From Posidonia oceanica (Eukaryota > Streptophyta > Magnoliopsida > Alismatales > Posidoniaceae): 64,000 nt of DNA. Below are positions 34,072-45,890 of this stretch, in pieces; the first letter of the stretch is position 1, and every line of letters begins with the position of its first letter. The notes under the pieces are model-generated. The model was given only the letters and a program-made list of their open reading frames with translations. It was not told the origin of the DNA and searched no databases. The translations under genes were made by a program, and so were the position numbers. The stretch is from positions 2,480,001 to 2,544,000 of the forward strand of contig JAZBRS010000011.1 in assembly GCA_037176725.1 (NCBI GenBank), given 5' to 3'.

Positions 34072-36469
34072 AAGCGAGGTCATGCGTAGCGAGACCGCTG
34101 CTCAGGCTAGACAAGACACCCTACCTGACGCCAACAGGAGAGCAAATTGCTGTTGGCGTGAGTCACTTATCCGGCGGATGCACTGGAAATCATGACTCGA
34201 TGCCACAATGCAGATGCAGATGCAAATGCTAATGCAGAAGTTAGTGCAGACGTTATGTTAGTGCAAATGCTAATGCAGAACTGTTGTGCGATGCGAATGC
34301 CGGTGCTGAACTAGTATGAACTAGTGCACGGGCGGGTGCCGTGCATGGGAGATGCTATGCTGAAGCATGGTGAGTGCTGGTGCTAATGCTAATGCTGATG
34401 CCGTGGGTGCTTGCTATGCTTGTGAGTGCTAATGCTTGAGTGCTTGCCATGCTTGCGAGTGCTAGTGCTTGAGTGCTTGCCATGCTTGTAAGTGCGGGCA
34501 CTAATGTAGTGCGTGCCGGTGTTGCAAGCATAGCCACCAAACAGGGAATGCTAGGGCAGTGCAGAGTGATGCATGCTGAAGCGAGGGAAAGCAGGAAGTT
34601 CTACGATGCAATGCAACAAGTTGACTGCTTGTCCAAACTTGTGCAAAAAGCGGCTCCAGAAGGACTACCGCGCTTGCCGCTTGGGCAGGTTGGCTGCTAG
34701 TCCGGGGGAGACCAAAGGGTCCTTGTCCATTCGGGGCAAGTGAAACAAGTAGGAGCTCGCGAGGCCGCGAGAAGGAGAAAATGCTTGCCTCCAAGCAAGG
34801 CAGTAGGCAGGCGAAAAGGCAGAAGGGGCAATGCAACGCAAAGGATGTCCTAGGCAATGCAGGAAGGTGAATGCGAATGCAGATGAATGCGAACACTAGG
34901 ATGCTGTGCTAATGCAAATGGTATGCTTACGCTAATGCTTACTGCGCTGAACTCCTCTGGGGGAAAGCAGGATGGTGCATGTACGTGAAAAAGTGGAAAT
35001 GCAATGCAATGCTGTCACTGGCCAATGCAAGTAGGCCAGGCAACGGGGGTGCCATTCGCAAAGCTCGGCTGTAGACGAATGGCAATGCAAGCGCATGGAG
35101 TACGGCTGAAAGTAAATATGCTAAAAGTAAAGCAGGGGATGTGCATGCAATGGCGGGTATGAAATGCCCGGAAAAGTGGAATGCGGAAGTTAGTGTAAGG
35201 ACCACAGAGGAGCGGCAGCGCAATAAGGGTGCAATGCATGAGATGTTATGCAGCAAGATGCAAGGTATAAACAGTGGAACGCCGGGCACGCGGAACCGAG
35301 AAAACGATCCCAAGGCCGCGCACTACTGCGGGTGCCATCCAAAGCCAGCAAGCTACGAAAGTCTTGCAGGTGCCGAGGATGTTACCTTAAGCAATATGTG
35401 AACCAGGGATTCGGATCCTAAGCACATAATGTCCGTGTAATGATGAGATGCAATACTAGGACTGACTCTACAAAGCACACAAAGAAGCTATATGATGCTA
35501 TGCAATGCGAATGCCGTGAAATGCAGTGTACAAACAATGAAACGCCAGGCACGCGAAACCAGAAAAACGATCCTGGTCGCGCGATGTCCGCTAGATGATC
35601 AAATGCTAATGCCATGCAACAAAATGCTATTACACTAAGATGAAATGGGTGATAGGTTAACGGACCTATCGCCGGATAGTTAGGGCTATCAGCCTGCGAG
35701 GAGTTAACGAACTCATCACCGGATAGTTGGGGCTATCAGCCCGCGAGGAGTTATCGGACTCATCATCGGATAGTTAGGGCTATCAACCCGCAGATGGTGA
35801 CAAGCCAGCGAGTCTGTCAGGCAAGAGGGGTGATTACAAGTGGGATAGCTTGTAACCACGAATGCAACGGGAATACCATGCCCGAAGGTCTGGCAGAGGT
35901 CCGTAGATGCTCCCATAACAGTTAGGGATGTCAGCCCAAATACAGATGGAAATGGGATACCATGGGGCAGCTAAATAAAGATGCCCCTGGTATCGATGAA
36001 CGATACCAGGGGACAGCCGAAGCACCCATGGCATCAAAATGCAAGGTGGAGACAACACTAACGGGTTTGTCAGTCGAGTAGTTAGGGCTACCAGCCCAAA
36101 TGTAGTGAGATGGATGTAAGGGCTCACCGTGCAAAGTGCAATGACGGTGGGGGATGCAATGGAATAATGCAAATGCAAGGTGATAAGTTAACGGACCTAT
36201 CGCCGAATAGTTGGGGATATCAGCCCGAATGCAACGTGGATATGCGGGATGACATTTTAACGGGCGTCGACCGAGCAGTTAGGGCTACCAGCCCGATGCA
36301 GAAGAATGCAGAGTGATAGGTTAACGGACCCATCGCCGAGCAGTTAGGGCTGCCAGCCCGAATGCAGAAATGATAGCACGATGAAGTGATAGGTTAACGG
36401 ACCCATCGCCAAGCAGTTAGGGCCGCCAACCCAAATGCAGAATGATGCAGAAAGGAAATAGGAACCCAT
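34072..36469 (-). other. 3' untranslated region of element B
   Basis: No gene. Bases 34200-34520 are a degenerate repeat around GTGCTAATGC. Bases 34620-34800 hold a few imperfect hairpins related to the C and E arrays. A repeat of about 270 bp occurs twice (near 35278 and 35548), as in C. Bases 35640-36440 carry GATAGGTTAACGGACCTATC hairpins and TAGTTAGGG-TATCAGCCC modules. The double GATACC hairpin is at 35955-36034. Confidence 0.7.
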
Positions 36470-37830
36470 CGTGATAGGTGTGCAATGGTCTCAGCGTGGG
36501 CACGTCTCATGGCGTCATGAGGTGATAAACGAGGTACATGCCGGTCATCACAAACCTACCCACGCGGTGGGCAGCAAAACTTGAAAACCACAGAGCCTCT
36601 AAGCGAGGCAGGCAAAAGTGCTCGTCCTTGATCCGGTTTTTGAAAACAGGGAGAAGGGAAGATAAAGATATATTACAGCATGCATGTTTTGGTGGCTTTG
36701 GACTCAAAGCAGCTGTGCCATGAGGATGCTTCCGCAATTCCTAACTCAGGAGGTCTCGATCCTCGAGCGACGCCATGCCGAGTTGTGGTCGGTGCCTCTC
36801 TTTCTCACTCTTGGCTTGGGATGAGGCCTCAGCTTTGCAAAGTATAGCCTTTGGCTGCAGGGTAGCAGAAGCATTGGATGCAGCCTCTTAGCCTCTGTCT
36901 CAATTCTTCGGGGACCGGCTACCGCTTTTGACACTCACAGAATGATATTTCTTTTCCCCTCATGAGTGACTGGAGTTGCATCAAGCCTGCCAAGGGAGTA
37001 GAGATGTCTGCAGAGGAGATTGGAGCGTGCTACTGCGCTCGGAGGGTGGGGCCAGTCCTCCTGATAATGCATCTCGTGCAGTTGCCAAGGTGGCACTTGA
37101 AGCTGATAGTTGAGGTGGCTTCGACACTCGTCCGCGTCACTCCTCCCATGAGCGCCTTCTGTCTTCAACTTCTTTTTGCATTTTTCTTTTATGCTCAGCA
37201 TCCATTTCATGTTGTCACATTTCTTTTGCTCACATGACCTCTATTCTTTTGGATATGCATGTCTTCGCCCTCATGGGGTAGCAGTCCCGAATGAGGTGTT
37301 GAGAGTTCGGCTGATCAGCGTACACCCTCAGCCTCTGCAATGTGTCGACAGCCTTTGGCTATGCTCTGCTCTGCTTTGGTCCTATCCATGTCTGTGGACT
37401 CTCTGGTTAAGGTGGATCTCACTTTGGGAGCATCGAGCTCAGCGAGGCACTCTGTTCTGCTCTAGTCTCACTCTGTAGCCACATGCAAGAGATAGTGCCG
37501 CTCAGGTGAGACCTACCTGAGGTCGTCACTGCTTGACATCCTCGAGGCGTTGCTTGTTTGTCCAAAGCCGGTTTCTGATTATACAAATGTTTGTGGGTTT
37601 TGTATAATTTAGCAGGGGAAAGGACAAACATGTTTTTAGGTTTTGCATTGGTTTTGTATTGTTATGATTTTTGTTTAGGAAAACATAAAAGGGAAAACCA
37701 GCAGAAAGGCGAAGAAAATATTTTTGCTGTTTTTTATTTTCTTAATTTTTTTGGCTTTATGCTTTACAGGATGCAAGAAATGATATGTACATACAATAAA
37801 TGACAATGCATGATGACAAATATGTGCAAG
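36470..37830 (-). other. Module shared by B and C in place of pol, nature unknown
   Basis: About 1.35 kb that aligns along its length with 48490-49830 in element C. It lies between gag and the 3' untranslated region, where pol would be. I recognise no protein domain; frames are short and interrupted in both copies. It contains words such as GAGTGACTGGAGTTGCATC and CTCTGCTCTGCTTTGGTCCT in both. It could be remnant pol-flanking sequence, captured host DNA or an RNA element. Confidence 0.6.
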
Positions 37831-38187
37831 ATGGTGGATATGCATGTAAAGTGATTGATATGTGCAGGTGATAAGTTGACAGACTTATCGCCGAATAGTT
37901 AGGGATATCAGCTCGAATGATAAGTTGACAGACTTATCGCTGAGCAATTAGGGCTGCCAGCCCAATGATAATAGGTTAACGGACCTATCATCGGATAGTC
38001 AGGGGTATCAGCCCAGATGATGATAAATGCATGTAGGAAAAATGCAAGTTTTTAAGGCTTTTGCTATTTTTATGCTTTTTATGATTTTTGACATGGCAAG
38101 GAAATGCAAAAACAAAAAACGAAAACGAAAAGAAAAGACAGTGTAGGAAAGAAAAGAGAGGTAAGAGGGACTTACCTATCAGCAACC
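37831..38187 (-). other. Short GATA/TATC modules between gag and the shared module of B
   Basis: Three copies of the GATAAGTTGACAGACTTATC-type hairpin with TATCAGCCC tails (37868-38020), then A-rich sequence. No gene. Confidence 0.6.
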
Positions 38188-40662
38188 TCAGGAGGGAGGT
38201 GCTGGGTCTGCCCCTACACTGCTAATGCTGCCGGCGGGATCCACTGTTGGCAGTGCGGGGAGCACTGGGGCTACTGGATCTGCTGATGGCAGTGCGGGGA
38301 GCACTAGGGTTGCTAATGCTGGAGGAAAGACTAACCTGGATGGTGTTGCGACTGAGCTTGCTGTTGATTTTGCCGTTGCGCTTCCGAGCGTCCCCCGGGC
38401 AAACAGGGAGAGATAGGAAAAGGGGATTGCGCCAATGGGATCGAAAGGATCCATCGGGGCAGAGCTAGATTCAAAGAAGATTGGGGTAAGCCCCCGAGGT
38501 TCCGGCATCCTTGAAGCCCGTAGGCTCAGAAGAGGAAGGGCCAGCTACGTTAGGGTGTGCGAGTGTAGGTGTAGGTGTATGAGCAGCCTCCTGCGGACTG
38601 ACGACGAGGGTCCCGTTGTCAATCAGGTCCTGAATGACAACCTAGAGAGTGAGGCAATTATCCATCGAATGCCCTGGGGTTCTATGGTAATTGCAATATT
38701 GGCTCGCATCATACCACCTCAGAAGAGGATTTGGTGGCGAGCGAGTTTCCGGAAGCCTCAGAAGCGACACAACCTGGGGAAAGACGGCGCTTAGCGGCTC
38801 ACCAAGTGGGGTGAAGTTGCTCTTGGCGCAGCGGACTCGTCTCTGCCTAGGCTACCGTCCTTGCTGAGCTGGTGCGACGTGATGCACCGGCTCAACAGTG
38901 ACAGTGTGTGCAGTAGGTGCATAAATAGGTGCGTGCACTAGCAGAAAAGGATCTGACCGACTTTCTGCAACGGCAGGCACTTCAGGAGGATCAGCGCATG
39001 CGACGGTGTGTTGCTCGGAGCAGTCAGAAATGAAGTTGTTGCTGCTGTTGCTGCTACGGTGATTGCTGGTGTTGTCGGCCTGCCTAGCCAGTGCAGAAAG
39101 TGCGGGGAAATGCCCACCCTGCAGTGAGCTTTCCACGCGGGCACCAGCCCTAATCAGCGATGCAAAACTAGTGATGTGCTGGATGCAAAGCAGAGTCCCA
39201 ATCGCTGGCAGTGCCCCTTTGACGATCATCTCGATAGAATCCTCCTCGGAGGGTCTATCCCTGACCTGGGCGGCTGTGGAGCGCCAGCAACCGACATACT
39301 CCCCGAATGGCTCTTGGGGCCTCTACCGGATGGCGACGAGATCCTCCCTCTTGGGGATCAAGTCAAGGTTGAAAGCATATTGCTCAAGGAGAGCCTGAGA
39401 AAGACCAGTCCAAGTCTGAACCACAGCCGTGTTAAGGGACGTGAATCACTTGAGCGCGGGGCCGGTCAAACTTTTCTGGAACAGGCAGATAAGGAGCCTT
39501 TCATCAGCCTGAAGCTGAGCAAGGTCCCTGCAATATGCCTTCAGATGCGAGATGGGGCAGCCTCTACCATCATATTTATCGAAGTCCGGGATGCGGAACT
39601 TCGAAGGGAGTGCGGCCTCTGGAAAGAGACGGAGATCGCGAAATTGGTAAGGCTGATGGTCCTAGCCTTGCACTTGATGAAGTGCTCTCTCTAGATCACC
39701 CAACCTGGTACGGAAGGCATCTGAGGCTGCTGCTGGCGATGGTTGTGCAACAGAGACAGGGACCACGTATACTGTGCGGGTCGTGCGAGAGCACTCCTCC
39801 GGATCCACCGTCACGCCACCTGGTGTCGTAGCGTGAGGGCCAGCATACCCGAGCGAGGGTGTAAAGTACGGTGCTATGTATGCAGGAGTCTGAACCTAAT
39901 GTAAGGAAGACAGATAAATAACATGCTGTGCAATGTAAGGTGTAGTGCAGGGGAGCAGCAGCTGTTGCACTGGCACGGTGCCGGGCAACAGGCCTGAGGG
40001 GTGCTGTGCTCCTGCCAATCCAGAAGACTGGCCACCAAAGGAAGGAGTTGCATGCTGTGCAAAGTGCTGTGCAAGTGTAGGAGCTGATAATGCGCTCCCA
40101 TCGCCAAGGCTGTGAGGAGCCGGGGTGATGGAAAGGGTGGAGGTGCAGTGTAGTGCGCTTGCAGGGCTACAGAGGGTGGCACCGGAATCTCAAGGATTGG
40201 GCAGGAAGAGTAGGACACAGTCAGGTCGAGTGCAAGAGCCATGCTTTGTAGCCTATCAGCCTTAGCCAATAAATGCTGCACTTGCAAGGCAAAGAAAGAA
40301 TCGACCGACGGGCCGGGACACAAAGAGGTGTCGGCCAAGGGAGGCGCGGAAACCAAGGAAGCAATAGGAGTGGATCCTACGCAAGAGGCAGCCGCAGAAG
40401 GCTGAATTCTCGAGACGGGAAGGCCCTAGGACGGAACAAAAAGCGACGCTCCCGGAGCCAGAGTGGCGGTCACCGCGGCAGACTCGATGACAAGCTCCAG
40501 GTTGGCTAGGGTCGACCCTTGATCCAGATAAAGGGGTAGGGAAGTCTCTTGCACCAGAAGTGGAGAGGAGACGGGGGATGCCAAAGCCAGGGAGGGAGAG
40601 ACCGAAGTCGATATCTCCCCAGACGCTAAAGAGGAAGAGGGCTTGCCAATATGCTGGGCCAT
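38188..40662 (-). pseudogene. gag: Decayed gag of element B
   Basis: Begins at the codon ending the cat triplet 40660-40662 on the plus strand, giving Met-Ala-Gln as in A. The Gag core (about 39180-39480) matches A closely (for example PFGEYVG, QVRDRPSEEDSIEMIVKGA) but carries in-frame stops at 39446-39448 (TGA where A has Trp) and 39323-39325 (TAG where A has Gln). Other frames in the N-terminal half imply at least one frameshift. A CHHC zinc-knuckle-like motif is at 38654-38695. The C-terminal tail (to 38188) is Pro/Ala-rich and has no protease. It cannot produce a functional Gag as it stands. Confidence 0.82.
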
Positions 40663-41765
40663 AGTGGACGGCGAGCGAATGCAAAAAGGTCTGTGGCTGG
40701 AGGCAGGGGCACAAGACCTAAGGAGAGCTACTATCGGAGGCGACAGACAGCTCAGACACCGAGAGGGATGCTCAAGATCCTAGCTGAAGGAACCCGCACC
40801 TACCTGCAAAACAAATAAACGCATTAGAGGTTGGATGCAAAAAAGAGTTATTAGGGGTGGCATGATGCAAATGAATGCCCTAATATGCACTCTCTCACCA
40901 TGCATCTCCTGAGTAGATGACCTACCAGGACGCACTCAGGGATAATGGGATTATGCAGACTCTAGGTCAGAAAAAAGGTTCCCGTCTCGACCCTGCCAAA
41001 GCTCAGGTATAACGGGTGGTGCATTGGTGGCCTCGACCCTGCTAGAAGCATGGGTGGTACCATCCAATAGCGCCGACGTGACACCTGGACAAAGGGGGAC
41101 AGACCGACTGACTTGCGCCACGCCAAAGCGTTGGGGGCAAGAGGCCGGGACTATCCTTCTCAGACTGTGGGTTGACTTAGATGAGAAGAATGCATGCTTT
41201 CTAAAATGCTGATGCAAATGCTTTAGAGCATTTTACTTGCGTTTTATTTAGCCAAGGGAAAAAATACAAGTTTTGGCTCTAGTTGTGCTTAGATGTTATT
41301 GCTTTGCTTTATTGTGGCTTATAGATTGAGCGAAAGGGAAGCAAGTGAGTTTCTACTCTCCTAGGCATGGCATATGCGAATGGGAGAGAAACAAGAAGTC
41401 ATGGCATGCAAGCAATTCACACAGCAAGGCAAAAAGCATGAGCATGGCATGTGCAAGTGTATGTGGACATGATAGTGAAGAGAAAACACTTATCATATCA
41501 AAAGGCAAGTATGCATGGTATGTGCGTGCATGGTGACATAGTATTTGTGTAAAACAAAACACATATCACACAAAAAGCATGTATAGTGCGCCAAGCAAGT
41601 ATTTAGGCATGTGATGTAGGAGAATAAAGCAGCGCAAGCAATCATGGCATAAAGCAAGTAAATAAACAAGCAGGTAGGTAAGCAAGTAAGGCAAGCAGAA
41701 GCGAAAGGCAAGCAAAGCACAAAAGCAAGCGGCGAGAAGGCCAAGACGAAAGCCGGAGTACAAGC
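40663..41765 (-). other. 5' leader of element B
   Basis: Non-coding. Bases 40970-41205 are conserved with the leaders of A and C. No gene is supported. Confidence 0.6.
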
Positions 41766-41783
41766 TCCCCAGCGGAGTCGCCA
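41766..41783 (-). other. Primer-binding site of element B
   Basis: On the minus strand TGGCGACTCCGCTGGGGA, a full match to the expected complement of the tRNA-Arg 3' end, one base inside the LTR edge. Confidence 0.9.
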
Positions 41784-44221
41784 CTGTAGTAATCCTGAAT
41801 TCTGATCGTCCATGCACGATGCCAAAAGCTCGCGTGCACCGATCAAAATAGGCTCACTATATGCGGCAGGATCCGAGGGAAGGAACTTGACTCGGAAATG
41901 CTGGCAAAAGAAGAGAAAAAGAAATGATAAGACAAATCAGAGTCACCACCAGGACTATTAAATTGGGAGACAGGAAAAACCAAGGGTAAAGCATGAAAAG
42001 ACATGCAAAACCGGATGCAAGAAGGGGCAAAGGGGATGCAATGCAACACAATGCGATGCCATGCTATGCTATGCTATGACTCGTGCCTAGGATGAAGGAA
42101 AAGGTCGATGCGGGCCAAGAGAAAGGGCAAGGACTCCTGTTACGCACGGGGAAGGTGTTAGGCACCCCCAATACGTCCAGGAGTCGGTCTTTCTTAGGCA
42201 ATCTCGCGCGCTAAAGCAGGAAGATGCTACCCTATTGCCTAAATGCATTGAATGTCTACCTGCTATGCATGGGAAATAAACGTGCTATCTATGTGCTCAG
42301 CAACGCTGCTAGTGTTCCGACTTGGGCGGACCCTGGTTCATGAGAACTTCTAGGCTGTAAGCATCATAGCCCTAATGCAAATGCAAGTGATAAAACAAAA
42401 CTGCGGGGAAAACTAGGCAATGCAAACGACATGCAAGGGGCAAACCAAAGCAGGCACAGAAAACGGTGCAAAAGTGCGGAAAACGATGCAAAAGCGTGAA
42501 AAACGATGCAAAGGCATAGAAAATTATGCAAGGGCGCGGAAAACAATACAAATGCATGGAAAACAACGCAAAAGTGAGGAAAACGATGCAAAAGCGTGGT
42601 GCAAAACCAAAACAGGGGTCAGGTAGCATGCATGGGGGTAGCAGTAAGCATTAGGAGCAATAGAACATGGAAAACGACGAGCAAAGCAAAATCAGCATTT
42701 TAAAATCGCGTTCAGCCAACTGTAAGCGTTGGACGCTGGCAACACAGGCGTCCAACGTTGGACGCTGGCATTGTTGGTGTCCAACACCTGCTAGAGGCAG
42801 ACAGTATGCAATTTTCAATAAAGGATGCATCCTAGCTATATGGATGCAATGTAGATGCAGAAATGCAATAGAACTGGTGCATGACATGCAGGGCAAACAT
42901 GGCAACAAACCAGAAGCAGATTCAGAGCAAGGGGCAAGCTAAGATCAAGAATCAAAGCAAGCAGGGCCTTGGACGCTCGTGGGCATGGCGTCCAACGTTA
43001 GACACCAGAGAGATAGGCGTCCAACATAGGCCAGAAGAACAGCAAGGCAAATAAGCATATAGATGACAAATAAAATACTGGAGCATGCATTTGGGCTACT
43101 GTAGACAAGCATAGACTAAGCATGCAAGCATAGGATACGAAGGAAACCAAGAAACCCACCAACCGCAACATGTGCCAGGCATGAAGCTCAACCAGAGCGT
43201 TGGGCGTGAGCCGAACCAGCGTCCAATGTTGGACGCCAGGAATAGCAGCATACAACGCACTAGGAGGCACAAACACACAAGAACTTGCATAGAAATCAGC
43301 ATATGAACTAAGGAAGTTGAGGAGCAGATGCTACGAAGGCTAAGCATGCATATGAACACAGGAATCATGCAAACATGCATATCAGAGCAACATGCAAACA
43401 TCTCAAAGCAAAGCAGAAGAACAGGAACGTTAGACACTGGTGACAGCAGCGTCCAACGTAGGACGCTGAAGTCCCCGGCGTCCAACGCCTGTAGAATGCA
43501 AACTCACCTGCACAAGGGGGAGCTCAGCTCTAAACCCCATTTAACATTCATGCGAACTACTGATGACATGCCAGATCAAGAAAGAAGCATTCACCAAGCA
43601 TATAATCCATGAGAAGTAAGAAAGGAAGAACATGCATAGGAATAAAGGATAAAAACCCAAGAAAAAGAAAGCATACAACTTAAGAGGACATTAGCAAGCC
43701 TAAGCATGGTTACCATAGGGGCCAGGCATCACTAGGTAAGCATGGATCAAGCATAAATTCCAAAAAGAAACGAGATGCAAGCATGGCAGCAGAATAGAAC
43801 TAACAGACATGTTGGACGCTGGATGAACCAGCGTCCAACGTTGGACGTGGCTCACCCAGGCGTCCAACGTAGGCAGATTGCAGACAGAACTAAAGCATGC
43901 AAAAAAGATTTAAGCATGGATCCAAATAAGAAAGTAGGCGTGGCATAGCATCTGAAAGCATGTAAAGAAGGCATGCAGCATAGACTCACAAAAAAAGCAA
44001 TACCAAAGTGTAGACACCCCAAATCTGGAAGTCGGGCGATGGCTGTTTGCTCCCAGAAGCGCACAGACGAGGCGGTTCCAACCTTTTCTTGAAACCCCAA
44101 ACCCAAACCCACCAAGACTCCACCAATCACATCCCAACACATCCACTACCACAAAAAACCCCAAAGCCTTAGCCCTGGATGGTCCACGAACCAGAGAAGC
44201 AAGATCAGAAAGGTGAGGTAG

Positions 44222-44510
44222 CTACTGACGGGATCACTCCCGCGCAGAGCTCCCGCGTGCCGCTCCCGCGTGTTTTCCTGCATCAGTGGCAACACTGATG
44301 GGATCACTCCCATGTCAAGCTCCCACGTGGAACTCCCTCATGCTTTCCTGCATCAGTGGCGAAAATCGGCACTCTGACACTCGCGTAGAGCTCCTGCGTG
44401 GAGCTCCTGCTTTTTGTCCTATGTTGGTAGTGAAAACTGACAGATTGACACTGGCGCCGAGCTCCCGCGTTTTGTCCTGCGTCAGTAGCAAAAATCAGGC
44501 GGACCAATCA
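44222..44510 (+). repeat. Tandem repeat of about 72 bp with CCCGCGTGG words in LTR D
   Basis: Four imperfect units, each with one to three copies of a word close to GAGCTCCCGCGTG and ending near CCTGCATCAGTGGC. Related inverted words (GAGGTCCCGCGTGGACCTC) recur at about 45500-45530, 45725-45755 and 45940-45970. Confidence 0.8.
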
Positions 44511-44691
44511 CCTTGGCCCACCTTTTCCTCGCTCGCCATTGGCTCCCGCCGATCTGGGCTTGTGCCTCTGGACACCCGGATCATCCCGCCATCCATCCCA
44601 ACTAACTCCACCCGTCGATCTTCAACCGACATCCTGTCCACCCATTTCATATCCAGATCCACGCTAACGGCCAGCGTCCATTTCCTCAGCC

Positions 44692-44698
44692 TATAAAA
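44692..44698 (+). promoter_or_regulatory. TATA box of LTR D
   Basis: TATAAAA in the context CAGCCTATAAAACAG, about 685 bp into the LTR. Transcription would start near 44720-44730. Confidence 0.65.
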
Positions 44699-45459
44699 CA
44701 GTAGCCCAGCCTTTCCAGACCTCCAGTTGGCATTTCTCTGGCTTCCTTAGCATTCCTCCTGCACCCCGAGCAATTCCCCGAACTTCCCAGAGCCTCCCGA
44801 CCCTCGCAACACCTCAATTCCAACGTCTTAGGATTGAGGACTCTTCTCTGGCGAACCTCCTTGTTGTCAAGACGACCATCGGAGTTCAACCACCTCCAGA
44901 GCCTCCCCGTGAGCCTATGAGAGAGAGTGCCACCTTCCCAAGCAACCCCCTGAGCTCCGCAGCCTCCGTCCAGCTGCATGTTTGCAGCAGCGCCGTCGCC
45001 GGAGAAGACAACGCCCACAACGTGTCTCAGGCAAGCGTCCGACCTTTTGTTAGCTTTGAATAGTTCCTATTTGCTGTGTCTTCATTTCCTAAGTTTGTTC
45101 CGCATTATTAGCTAGCTGCATTGTCCATTCCTTTCTTCTCCGCCGCCTCTTGCGGAGGGCAGACGGTTCGCGCATGGCCTTGCACCATCGTGCCCGTAGC
45201 TGCCTTGCCTCACCGCACAGAGCCTCCGGCAAGTTCCCCCACACTCGCCTCTAGCCTCCTTAGTGCGCCTATGGCTGATAGTGCCCTCCAAGCCGCTTCT
45301 ATGGCCGGCGGAGATGCGCAGTCGCCGGCACTATACTGTCGAGGTGGGGGCGGCGACTCGGGCGGCGCCACCTCGCATCTGCACCTCGTTTGGATAGCTG
45401 GGTATGCCACCTTGCTTCCCCAACAGATTCCACCGCATTCCGTTAAGCATCGGGCCCAG

Positions 45460-45890
45460 AATCAGGCGATGAAGATCCTCTGTCTGACTGGCCGGTCCCG
45501 TGCCGAGGTCCCGCGTGGACCTCCCGCGTGTTTGACCGTGACATCAGGCCGAGTTTCCAGCCTCTTTCCGACCCTTGTTTGTATCTGTTTCTTTAATATT
45601 TTTGCATATTATTGTTGTCAAGCACCCCTTCTTCATCATCCAACTGTTTTCTTTAAATTCTATTAGCTGTTGGTTCTGGAATCCGGCGATGAAGGTTCTC
45701 TGTCCGAACTGACTGGTCCCACGCCGAGGTCCCGCGTAGACCTCCCGCGTGTTTGACTGTGATATCAGGAAGAGTTCCCAGCCCCTTTCTGACCTTTGTT
45801 TGTGCCTATTTCATAGATATTATTGCATATTATTGTTCCGAGATACTTCCTCCTCATCATCCAACTGGTCCCATACCAAATTGGATTAAG
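45460..45890 (+). repeat. Direct tandem duplication of about 220 bp in LTR D
   Basis: Copies start near 45460 and 45680, each with GGCGATGAAG, CCTCCCGCGTGTTTGAC and TATTATTG words in order. A partial third follows near 45895. Confidence 0.75.

Noticed and set aside
36935..37210. Minus-strand frame of 91 codons with a weakly similar frame in C (48996-49205)
   Set aside because: The similarity follows from DNA homology of the shared module; lengths and frames differ and no domain is seen.
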